Part shown: piece after piece, positions 37,959-45,974 of the stretch
Numbering within the stretch: position 1 is the first letter of the stretch
Layout of the letters: each line of letters begins with the position of its first letter
Origin: Phragmitibacter flavus
Lineage (GTDB): Bacteria; Verrucomicrobiota; Verrucomicrobiia; Verrucomicrobiales; Verrucomicrobiaceae
Assembly (NCBI RefSeq): GCF_005780165.1
Contig: NZ_VAUV01000008.1
Location: 1-64,000, forward strand
Direction of reading: 5' to 3'
DNA length: 64,000 nt
The notes under the pieces: model-generated
Database searches by the model: none
Told to the model about the DNA's origin: nothing
Seen by the model: the letters and a program-made list of their open reading frames with translations, nothing else
Position numbers and translations under genes: made by a program

Positions 37959-40433
37959 ATGAAAATCATCGCCCTCACCTTCCTCTTTGCCGCGTCCATC
38001 TCCGCCGCATCGCCGCCCCATCTCGATCCTAATGTTTCTGTCTTTCTACAAAACTACTGCATCGACTGCCACGGATCGAAGAAACCCAAAGGCGATTTTC
38101 GTGTCGATGAACTCAAAATATCCGCCACCACCGCCGATGCCGAAAACTGGCAACTCGTGCTCGACAACCTCCACCTTGCCGAGATGCCGCCAGAAGACGA
38201 AACCCAACCCCTGCCCGCTGAAGTCGAAGCCGTCACCACATGGATCCAATCCGAGCTCGCGCGAGCGGCCATCGCCCTCAAAGGCACCGGCGGCGAAGTC
38301 GTGCTGCGCCGATTGAACCGCGTGGAATACCAAAACACCATCGCCGATCTGTTCGATGTGCATGGTGACTTCACCGCCGGATTTCCCGAAGACATGCTCG
38401 ACCACGGATTCGACAACAACGGCTCCGCACTCATGCTTTCCGCCGTCCAAATGCAGGAATACATGAAGGCAGCCGACTTCATTCTCGCCCGCGCCATCGC
38501 CCCGGCCAAGCGACCCGCCACAGCCAGCAAAACCTTCACCCTTCACGACTTCAACCGACTCTCCATCGACAACGCGAAGAGGGACCTCACCAATCGTCTG
38601 GCGAAGTTCGATCAACTCACTCCTGCCGAGCAAAAACGCACCCTTGAGGCGCAGGAAAAAGCAAAAGATGACCCCGCCCACGGCTATCGATTCCCCGTGC
38701 GCGACAACGGCACCCTGCGCCCCCCGCAGCCCGGCGACGGCCTCCATCTCGACGCCGTCCTCACCGTCCAACAATACTTCAGCGGCGAACCCCAAACCAA
38801 CCGCTTCTTCCAAGTGCGTCAGCCCGGCTGGTATCAGGTGAAAGCCGTCGCCTACGCGTTAAAAAACGACGGCAAACCCACGCGCCTAAAATTTAAGGCA
38901 GGCAGACCCGCTTCAGGCGTCCTTCCAAAAGCCCAAAGCATCTTCACCTTCACCAACGAACAACCCCGCGAAGTCGAAACCCGCTTCTACCTTGAACCCG
39001 GCGACCGCGTCGAGTTCACTCTCATGGACGGCGCCCCCCACAGCCAGAATCGCACCATGATCGACCAGCCCGGCCCTTTCATCGCGATCCGCGCCTTCAG
39101 CATCGAAGGACCCATCTACGAAACCTGGCCCCCGCACGGCCATCGCACTCTGTTTGGCGACATCGATCCCTCCAATCCCACTCCCGAAAAAGTCGCCGCC
39201 ATCGTCGCCCACCTTGCACCGAAGCTCTTTCGTCGTCCCGTCGAGTCCGCCGCCATCGACAAATACCGAGTGCTTTTCGAGGCGTTCGCGCAAACCATGA
39301 CCCCCGATGAAGCCCTGCGAAGCACCCTCGCCACCATGATGGTCTCACCGCGATTCCTCTACCACGAAGAACCACCCAACCGACTCGACGCCCACGCCAT
39401 CGCCTCACGCCTGTCCTATTTCCTGTGGCGCTCCACTCCCGATGAAACTCTTCTGGCCGCCGCCGCCGACGGCAGTCTCCTCGACCCAGCCAAACGCCGC
39501 GCCCAAGCCCAACGCATGATCGCCGATGCCCGCTCCGAGCGATTCCTCAAAGACTTCACCGGTCAGTGGCTGCGAGTCCGCGAAGTCGGGATCATGCGCG
39601 CCGATGCCAATCTCTATCCCGAATACGATCTCGAACTCGAAGCCGCCATGCGCCTCGAAACCGAACAATTCATTGCCGAAATGTTCCGCCGCGACCTGCC
39701 GCTCCACCAGCTCATCGACTCCGACTGGACCATGCTCAACGAACGCCTCGCGCGCCACTACGGCATCCCCGACGTGGTCGGTCCCGACGTCCGTCGTGTG
39801 AGCCTCGACAAAACCAAAACCGTCCGTGGCGGCCTGCTCACCCACGCCAGCATCCACGCCCTTACCTCGAACGGCAGCACCACCTCGCCCGTCGCACGTG
39901 GCGTCTGGCTGTTGGAAAAGTTCCTCGGCACCCCCTCTCCCCCACCACCCCCCGACGTCCCGGCCATCGAGCCCGACATTCGCGGTGCCACCACCATCAA
40001 AGACCAGCTCTCCAAACATCGCGACATCGCCACCTGCGCCTCCTGCCACAAAAAAATCGACCCGCTCGGCTTCGCGATGGAGAACTTCGATGTCATCGGC
40101 AACTGGCGTGACAACTACCGCGCCCTCAGCGACTCCAATGCCGGGCGACGCGCCAAACTCATCGACGGCCCACCCGTTCACAGCGCCGACGAATGGTTGG
40201 GCACGGGCAAATTTTCCAGCTTCCAGGAATTCCGCGAACTCGTCAAAAAACGCGAAGACCTCGTCGCCCAAAACCTCACCCACCAGCTCGCCACCTTCGC
40301 GCTCGGTCAACGCCCCGGCTTTGCCGACCGCGAACCGCTCCATGCTATCGCCAACAAGTCGCGCCAGAGCCAAAGCGGCATGCGCACCCTCGTCCTCGAC
40401 CTCATCACCAGCCCCGTTTTCACCGAACCCTGA
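37959..40433 (+). CDS. DUF1592/DUF1588-family protein with heme motifs
   Basis: An 824-residue secreted protein of the planctomycete/verrucomicrobial cytochrome-like family. A signal peptide (about 1-17) precedes a c-type heme motif CIDCH (34-38). DUF1587 (RRLNRVEYQNTIADLF, about 113-130), DUF1595-like, DUF1592 (ASRLSYFLWRSTPDETLL, about 485) and DUF1588 (THASIHALTSNGSTTSPVARG) follow. A DUF1585-type ending holds a second heme-like CASCH and the KKIDPLGF motif. It is full length and normally paired with DUF1552, as here. The biochemical role is not established; electron transfer linked to exported oxidation is likely. Confidence 0.93.
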   Translation: MKIIALTFLFAASISAASPPHLDPNVSVFLQNYCIDCHGSKKPKGDFRVDELKISATTADAENWQLVLDNLHLAEMPPEDETQPLPAEVEAVTTWIQSELARAAIALKGTGGEVVLRRLNRVEYQNTIADLFDVHGDFTAGFPEDMLDHGFDNNGSALMLSAVQMQEYMKAADFILARAIAPAKRPATASKTFTLHDFNRLSIDNAKRDLTNRLAKFDQLTPAEQKRTLEAQEKAKDDPAHGYRFPVRDNGTLRPPQPGDGLHLDAVLTVQQYFSGEPQTNRFFQVRQPGWYQVKAVAYALKNDGKPTRLKFKAGRPASGVLPKAQSIFTFTNEQPREVETRFYLEPGDRVEFTLMDGAPHSQNRTMIDQPGPFIAIRAFSIEGPIYETWPPHGHRTLFGDIDPSNPTPEKVAAIVAHLAPKLFRRPVESAAIDKYRVLFEAFAQTMTPDEALRSTLATMMVSPRFLYHEEPPNRLDAHAIASRLSYFLWRSTPDETLLAAAADGSLLDPAKRRAQAQRMIADARSERFLKDFTGQWLRVREVGIMRADANLYPEYDLELEAAMRLETEQFIAEMFRRDLPLHQLIDSDWTMLNERLARHYGIPDVVGPDVRRVSLDKTKTVRGGLLTHASIHALTSNGSTTSPVARGVWLLEKFLGTPSPPPPPDVPAIEPDIRGATTIKDQLSKHRDIATCASCHKKIDPLGFAMENFDVIGNWRDNYRALSDSNAGRRAKLIDGPPVHSADEWLGTGKFSSFQEFRELVKKREDLVAQNLTHQLATFALGQRPGFADREPLHAIANKSRQSQSGMRTLVLDLITSPVFTEP

Positions 40434-40452
40434 CCATCCACCCCGACCGCTC

Positions 40453-41706
40453 ATGAATCCACCTCTTGCCCTCTCCACGCGCCGTCACTTCCTCCGTGGC
40501 GTCGGCATCTCGCTCGGTCTTCCCTGGTTGGAATCGATGGGCGGCATCCTGCACGCCGCCGACGTTGACAAAGAACCACGCCGACTCCTCCTCATCTGCC
40601 TGCCCCTCGGCATCTATCGCGACGCCATCCTCCCCAAACAAACTGGCCCCGGCTATCAGCCCACCGAATATCTTTCCACGCTCGCCGACTTCCGCGACCA
40701 GTTCACCGTGATCTCTGGACTCGACCATCCCGGTGTCAGCGGAGGTCACGCCGCCCAGCCCCGCATCTTCACCGGTCAGCCCTCCACTGAACGCAACCGA
40801 CGCTCGCTCGACCAACACGTCGCCGCCACCCTTGGCCAGCACACGCGCTTCGACACCCTCACGCTGAGCGCCGGAGCCAACGACTTCAGCTGGACCGACA
40901 GCGGCAGCATGGTTCCGGCTGAGAAAAGCGTCGCCGATGCCTACGCCAAACTGTTCGCCGAAGCAGGCGGCACCAACCAGGCCAAAGTGCTGCGAGAAAT
41001 CGCACGTGGCAAAAGCATCCTCGACTTCGTGCTCGACGAAGCCCACGACCTCCAACCCCGCCTCTCCAAACGGGACCAGGAGAAGCTGGAAGAATATTTC
41101 GAATCCGTCCGCGCCACCGAGAAACGCCTCGTCAAATCCGAGGAATGGATGCACACCCCCAAACCCAAGGTCGCCGGCAAAGCCCCCGAACCCTTCGCGC
41201 CGGATGAACTCGTCACCAACATGCGCAACGTCTGCGACCTCACCTACCTCGCCTTCAAGACCGACTCCACCCGCGTCATCACCTTCGGCTACTTCCGCCA
41301 GGACACCGTCGCAGTTCCCGGAGTTAATGTCGGCTATCACAACCTCTCCCACCACGGCCAGGACGAAGGAAACATCGCCCAGCTCAAGCGCGTCGAGCGC
41401 GCCTTCTTCGACGAACTCAAAGCCCTCCTTTCCAATCTCAAAAACGCCAAAGAAGGCAACTCCAACCTGCTCGACCGCACCACCATCCTGATCACCTCCA
41501 ACCTCGGCAACGGTTCCAGTCACAGCAACAAAGACCTCCCCGTCATCCTCGCCGGCGGTCGCTACCAACACGGCCAGCACCTCGCCATCCAGCCCGGCAC
41601 CGTGCCGCTCAGCAACCTCTACCTCAGCGTCCTCCATCAGCTTGGTCTCAATGACAAAACCTTCGGCACCAGCACCGGCACCCTCACCGGACTCAAACTC
41701 ATCTGA
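40453..41706 (+). CDS. DUF1552 protein, partner of the DUF1592 protein
   Basis: A 417-residue exported protein of the DUF1552 family. The leader STRRHFLRG plus a hydrophobic run is Tat-type. The HNLSHH motif near residue 297 and LITSNLGNGSSHSNKDLPVILAGG-type C-terminal region match the other copy at 4071. ATG 40453 lies 19 bp after the DUF1592 stop; the frame continues upstream over the preceding gene as a shadow and is not used. Its full length and position make it the proper partner of the heme protein, unlike the orphan copy. Confidence 0.92.
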   Translation: MNPPLALSTRRHFLRGVGISLGLPWLESMGGILHAADVDKEPRRLLLICLPLGIYRDAILPKQTGPGYQPTEYLSTLADFRDQFTVISGLDHPGVSGGHAAQPRIFTGQPSTERNRRSLDQHVAATLGQHTRFDTLTLSAGANDFSWTDSGSMVPAEKSVADAYAKLFAEAGGTNQAKVLREIARGKSILDFVLDEAHDLQPRLSKRDQEKLEEYFESVRATEKRLVKSEEWMHTPKPKVAGKAPEPFAPDELVTNMRNVCDLTYLAFKTDSTRVITFGYFRQDTVAVPGVNVGYHNLSHHGQDEGNIAQLKRVERAFFDELKALLSNLKNAKEGNSNLLDRTTILITSNLGNGSSHSNKDLPVILAGGRYQHGQHLAIQPGTVPLSNLYLSVLHQLGLNDKTFGTSTGTLTGLKLI

Positions 41707-41717
41707 TCAATAAACTC

Positions 41718-43148
41718 TTACACCAAAAACCACAACAACCCGCAGAACACCAGCGACAGCACCGAAATGCTTGTCCCAACCCAGAACCACGTCTGCAGCG
41801 TCTGTTTCTCGGTCATGCAAAAATAACGACCCACCACCCAAAACCCACTGTCGTTCACGTGCGAAAACCCCGTCGCTCCCGCCGCAATCGCCACCACGAT
41901 CAACGCCGTCTGGCCGGTCGAAATTTCCGTTAACGCCAAGATCGGCCCCATCAACGCCGCCGATGCCACCATCGCCACGGTCGCCGATCCCTGCGCCACG
42001 CGAATGATCGTGCTGAACAACCACGCCATGAACAATGGTGCCGCCCCCAAACTCACCAACGTCTCCGCCAGCGCCTCCCCCACCCGCGTTTCAATCAACA
42101 TCTGCTTAAAAACCCCGCCCGCACCCGTGATCAAAATGATCACCCCTGCCGGACTCAACGACTTCGTCGCAATGTCCATCAAATCATCCCGACCGACCCC
42201 GCGCATCGTCCCCAACACATACATCGCCACCATCGCGCACACCAACAGCGCCACCACCGGATGCCCTAAAAATGAAACGGTCTGCTGCCACCAGGGTGCC
42301 ACCGCCAACAGCTCCGCCTTTGCTGCCGTCAGCTCCGCACGCTCCATTCCCGCTGGCAAAGATCCCGCCACCGACTGCTCCACCAACGCTCCCGCAAAGA
42401 TCATCACCACTGGCAACAACAACACACACGCGATCAATCCAAAAGGCGGCAACTGGCCCTTCTCCTCACCCGCCACCAATGGCGGAGGCGCCACATAAAC
42501 CCGCTTGGCGAGCCACACCGAAAACAACGGCCCCGTCAGCACCGCCACCGGCAACCCAACGAGCAGCCCATACAAAATCGCCTGCGAAAGCGGCACATTT
42601 AGCGCATACGCCACCCAAGTCGGACCTGGAGTCGGAGGCACAAAGGCATGCGTCACCGCCAACCCCGCCCCCAGCGGCAATCCATAATACAGCAGCGACT
42701 TCCCGCTCCTGCGCGCGAGCGTGTAAACGATCGGCGCCAAGATCACAATCGCCACATCCAGAAACACCGGGATTGAAATCAAGAACCCCGTCAACATCAT
42801 CGCCCAGGTCGCCCGCTTCTCCCCAAACCGCGCCAGCAACCCGTTCGCCAAACTCTGCGCCCCACCACTGTGCTCAATGAACGCCCCAAAAATCGACCCC
42901 AACCCAATGATCAACGCAATAAACCCAATCTCCTTGCCCGCCCCACGCACCATCGCCTCTCCCACTTCCGTGATCCCCATCGTCCCCGATGCCACCCCCA
43001 CAAACACACTCGCCAGCAACAGCGCCACAAACGCCTGCACCCGCAGCTTCATCACCAACAGCAAGATCAGTAAAACCGCCGCCACCAACACCCCCACCAG
43101 CCGCATCTGCGACACCTCGATCAACGCCATCAATGGAAAATTCAACAT
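41718..43148 (-). CDS. GntP-family gluconate/sugar-acid permease
   Basis: A 476-residue inner-membrane transporter with about 12 hydrophobic helices. Family signatures are GLGSIFGAFIEHSGGAQ, IPVFLDVAIVILAP, VTHAFVPPTPGP and SATVAMVASA, as in gluconate/idonate:H+ symporters. ATG 43148 is used; a TTG six codons upstream and ATGs at 43130 and 43106 are alternatives. It is the last gene of the minus-strand run starting at 47371, 85 bp after the small membrane-protein gene. It could instead have its own promoter, since its function does not match the DNA genes. Confidence 0.92.
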   Translation of the reverse strand: MLNFPLMALIEVSQMRLVGVLVAAVLLILLLVMKLRVQAFVALLLASVFVGVASGTMGITEVGEAMVRGAGKEIGFIALIIGLGSIFGAFIEHSGGAQSLANGLLARFGEKRATWAMMLTGFLISIPVFLDVAIVILAPIVYTLARRSGKSLLYYGLPLGAGLAVTHAFVPPTPGPTWVAYALNVPLSQAILYGLLVGLPVAVLTGPLFSVWLAKRVYVAPPPLVAGEEKGQLPPFGLIACVLLLPVVMIFAGALVEQSVAGSLPAGMERAELTAAKAELLAVAPWWQQTVSFLGHPVVALLVCAMVAMYVLGTMRGVGRDDLMDIATKSLSPAGVIILITGAGGVFKQMLIETRVGEALAETLVSLGAAPLFMAWLFSTIIRVAQGSATVAMVASAALMGPILALTEISTGQTALIVVAIAAGATGFSHVNDSGFWVVGRYFCMTEKQTLQTWFWVGTSISVLSLVFCGLLWFLV

Positions 43149-43233
43149 GTCCGCCACTCTGGGCAATCCCGCTCAAAAGCACAACTGCGAAATGATTGCC
43201 CCTCAAAGAATGCCACTCCCCAACCACGTCATT

Positions 43234-43386
43234 CTAGGTGCAACCGCGCAGCAAAAAGAGAATCAGCAACACCGGAATCGGAATTCCGATCAACCACAAA
43301 AAGATCCACCCAATTTTGCCGCTCTCCAGCTTCCGACGTAGGTTTTGAACGTGCGTTTTCATAATGTTGAAATCGTTCTCCATCAT
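43234..43386 (-). CDS. 50-residue single-pass membrane protein
   Basis: A short gene below normal annotation length. The product has an N-terminal basic amphipathic part (about 1-24, NLRRKLESGK) and one membrane helix (WIFLWLIGIPIPVLLILFLL, about 26-45) followed by RGCT. The FLWLIGIPIP-LL-RGCT pattern is a recurrent type of tiny verrucomicrobial and planctomycete protein. ATG at 43386 overlaps the stop of the topoisomerase gene (ATGA), and 43383 and 43362 are alternative in-frame starts. The function is unknown. Coupling to topoisomerase IB is structural evidence of co-expression, not of shared activity. Confidence 0.75.
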   Translation of the reverse strand: MMENDFNIMKTHVQNLRRKLESGKIGWIFLWLIGIPIPVLLILFLLRGCT

Positions 43387-44507
43387 CTGTTCGGTCGGAC
43401 CTTCCGACCCACCTTCACCCGACTTTTCCGATCCCCATCCTTGAGCCGCCGTTGCAGGAGCACAAACACCGCCGCCTCATCCGGCTTCAGCTGACGCAAG
43501 TGCGGCATCTTCGGCGAGATGCGCTGCTGAATCATCTCCGTCGTCGCCCCTTCCAGATACGAATTCAAAATCTCTGGATGCACATAACATTTCCGACAGA
43601 CCGTTGGCGTATTGCCCAACATCTTGGCCACTGCCTCAATCGCCGCCACAATGTTTTTTCGCGCCTCATTCTGCGAGGTCACCTGCTCAAATTCCTTCAA
43701 CGCCATCGCCGCCAACACCGTCCCCGACCAAGTGCGAAAGTCCTTCGCCGTAAAATCAGCTCCAGCAATCTCACGCAGATAGGCATTCACATCCTGCGAG
43801 CCTATGTCCCGCATCGCCCCATTCTCATCCACATATCCAAACAACTCCTGGCCCGGCAAATCCTGACACCGCTTCACCATCTTCGCCATTTGTTTGTCCT
43901 CCAGCCCAATCTCATGACGTTTGCCACTCTTGCCACGAAATGAAAACGACACGCGCATCCCCTTCACCTTCACGTGCTTCTTCCGCATCGTCGTCAATCC
44001 ATAAGAGCCATTCTTCTTCGCATACTCATCATTGCCCACCCTGATCAAGGTCACCTCCAACAACCGAACGACTGTTGCCAGGACCTTTAAACGCGGCGCA
44101 TTGTCCTTCCTTAAATCCCGCTTCACCCGCCGCCGAATCTTCGGCAACGCCCGCGCAAACGCCAGCATGTGCTGAAACTTCGCCTCGTCACGACGGGACC
44201 GCCAATCGGGATGATAGCGATATTGTTTCCTCCCCCGCGCGTCCCTGCCCGTCGCCTGAATATGCCCATTCGCCACCGGCGAAATCCACACATCCTTCCA
44301 CGCTGGCGGAATCACCAGACCTCTGATCCGCCCCAGCGTCTCCGCGTCCTTCACCACTTTCCCCTTCGCATCCACATACCGGAACTTTCCAACCTCCCCC
44401 AACCGACTTATCCCCGGGCGCTCATCATTTATATATCTCAACCCCGCCGCCCGCGCTTCTTCAGCGACATCCTTGCCCACCTCAGACCTGGACGTCGTGG
44501 TTGACAT
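43383..44507 (-). CDS. DNA topoisomerase IB (poxvirus type)
   Basis: A 374-residue cytoplasmic enzyme that relaxes supercoils through a 3'-phosphotyrosine intermediate. The N-terminal domain has PPAWKDVWIS and ATGRDARGRKQYRYH. The catalytic domain has RVGNDEYA, AKDFRTWSGTVLAA (active Arg) and the tyrosine in CRKCYVHPEILNSYLEG. Length is typical for bacterial members. ATG 44507 is preferred over a start six codons upstream. It is 18 bp downstream of the DJ-1 gene and overlaps the small membrane-protein gene by 4 bp. Position in a run with a primase-like and an EndoIV-like gene suggests a DNA maintenance role. Confidence 0.96.
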   Translation of the reverse strand: MSTTTSRSEVGKDVAEEARAAGLRYINDERPGISRLGEVGKFRYVDAKGKVVKDAETLGRIRGLVIPPAWKDVWISPVANGHIQATGRDARGRKQYRYHPDWRSRRDEAKFQHMLAFARALPKIRRRVKRDLRKDNAPRLKVLATVVRLLEVTLIRVGNDEYAKKNGSYGLTTMRKKHVKVKGMRVSFSFRGKSGKRHEIGLEDKQMAKMVKRCQDLPGQELFGYVDENGAMRDIGSQDVNAYLREIAGADFTAKDFRTWSGTVLAAMALKEFEQVTSQNEARKNIVAAIEAVAKMLGNTPTVCRKCYVHPEILNSYLEGATTEMIQQRISPKMPHLRQLKPDEAAVFVLLQRRLKDGDRKSRVKVGRKVRPNR

Positions 44508-44525
44508 ACAAACCCTTCTCCTCAC

Positions 44526-45095
44526 TCACACCGAGCGTGCCATTCCCGCGTGATACCCTTCGCCAACCTCCTCAATCAATTTCGCGTTGAACGCCTTCAA
44601 ATCGTCCGGCTTGCGACTCGTCACCAGTCCCTCATCCACCACCACCTCCTCATCCACCCATACCCCGCCCGCGTTTCGAATGTCTGATTGAATCGCTGGC
44701 CATGAGGTCATCCTTCGCCCTTCGACCAAACCCGCTTCGATCAACACCCACGGCCCATGACAAATTGCCGCAATGGGTTTCCCCTCTTCCGCGAACTCCC
44801 GCACAAAATCGATGGCGTCTTGATCCGCCCTCAAAGTATCTGGATTCACCAAACCACCCGGAATCACCAGCGCATCAAAGTCATCCGCCGAAGCCTCGCT
44901 CAGCGCCAGATCCACCTCAAATTCGTCACCCTTGTCCAAATGATTCATGCCCTGAATACGCCCCGTTTTCAGCGACACAATGCTCACCTCTGCCCCTTCA
45001 TTTCTCAAAGCTTCCAACGGCGAAGTCAGTTCGATCTGCTCAAATCCGTCTGCCGCGAGAATGGCCACCCTTTTGTTCTTCAACGATGTGTTCAT
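44526..45095 (-). CDS. DJ-1/PfpI family protein
   Basis: A 189-residue cytoplasmic protein of the DJ-1/PfpI superfamily (class I amidotransferase fold; members act as glyoxalases, deglycases, chaperones or proteases). The nucleophile elbow is AAICHGPWVLIEAG with the catalytic Cys followed by His, and the conserved Glu is in GFEQIELTSP near residue 19. The motif fits the PfpI/YhbO group, associated with stress resistance. ATG 45095 is preferred over an upstream start. It sits between the EndoIV-like gene (39 bp) and topoisomerase IB (18 bp) on the same strand. Confidence 0.93.
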   Translation of the reverse strand: MNTSLKNKRVAILAADGFEQIELTSPLEALRNEGAEVSIVSLKTGRIQGMNHLDKGDEFEVDLALSEASADDFDALVIPGGLVNPDTLRADQDAIDFVREFAEEGKPIAAICHGPWVLIEAGLVEGRRMTSWPAIQSDIRNAGGVWVDEEVVVDEGLVTSRKPDDLKAFNAKLIEEVGEGYHAGMARSV

Positions 45096-45134
45096 AAAGG
45101 CGGATCGAACCAGCAAGTCATTCCGGATGGACTC

Positions 45135-45974
45135 CTATGCCAGACTCAGGGTCAACCCCTCCAGATAACTCCGCGCCCTCGTCGCCCTCTCCAGGACCAC
45201 CTCAACCGGTTCATTCGCCCCACCCGACAGTTCCAAAATCAGCGAACCCGCAAAATGATACTTGTCCAATTCCCCCACCAGCCACGGCCAGTCAATCAGC
45301 CCTTCGCCCGGCGGCAAATGCGCGTCCGTATCGCGCCGATTGTCATTCACATGCAGCATCTTCAAATGCCCGGAAAGCGTGTGAATCGTCGTGCCCAATT
45401 CCCCCGCCAGATTCGCGTGCCCCGTGTCCAGACAAGCCCCCACATTGCACTCACGGATCTCACCCAGCAGATACATCATGTCGCTCACATGCCCAAACAA
45501 CAGATGCGGCAGCATGTTCTCCAAAAGTAACTCAATCCCCAAATCACAACACACCCGCGCCACCCGATCCAGCGACACCGCCGCATGTTTCATGTGCTCA
45601 AGAAACTCATGCGAAGGCGGCCGCCCTGACCGCTCCGGCCCCGGATGCAACACCACATGTCGCACCCCCAGCACCGCCGCCGCCCGACACGCCGTCAACA
45701 ACTCCTGCACCGCCGCCTCCCTCACTCCCGAGTCGAACGAAGTGATATCAATGTGATCCGCAAACGGCGCATGAAACGAAAACGGCAGCATGTCCAATTC
45801 GCGAATTTTCATCGCCGCCCGCTCCACCTCATCCTCCCGGTGATAATCCAGATGTTTCGGAAACGAACAGATCTCAATCACCCGAAATCCGCTGTTCCTG
45901 ATCTGCTCCAGCACGTCCACAAAACCGCGCTGATAAAAACATCCTGTCGACAAACCAATCGGCCACGTTTTCAT
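45135..45974 (-). CDS. TIM-barrel protein, endonuclease IV-like / sugar isomerase-epimerase
   Basis: A 279-residue cytoplasmic TIM-barrel protein of the AP_endonuc_2 superfamily. It carries residues at all nine positions corresponding to the trinuclear zinc site of endonuclease IV: H68 (SFHAP), H110 (VVLHPG), E152 (LLLENM), D183 and H186 (CLDTGH), H208 (LHVND), D217 and H219 (DAH), and E248 (LILEL). The DAHLPPGEG loop is also typical of sugar isomerases, so the substrate is open. ATG 45974 overlaps the primase-like stop (ATGA) and has AAGGA nine bases upstream, which decides the start. The coupling to a primase-like protein makes a DNA role attractive but unproven. Confidence 0.8.
   Translation of the reverse strand: MKTWPIGLSTGCFYQRGFVDVLEQIRNSGFRVIEICSFPKHLDYHREDEVERAAMKIRELDMLPFSFHAPFADHIDITSFDSGVREAAVQELLTACRAAAVLGVRHVVLHPGPERSGRPPSHEFLEHMKHAAVSLDRVARVCCDLGIELLLENMLPHLLFGHVSDMMYLLGEIRECNVGACLDTGHANLAGELGTTIHTLSGHLKMLHVNDNRRDTDAHLPPGEGLIDWPWLVGELDKYHFAGSLILELSGGANEPVEVVLERATRARSYLEGLTLSLA

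Noticed and set aside
39826-40452. N-terminal extension of the second DUF1552 protein over the DUF1592 gene
   Set aside because: The extension is a shadow of the DUF1592 frame; the Tat leader starts at ATG 40453.
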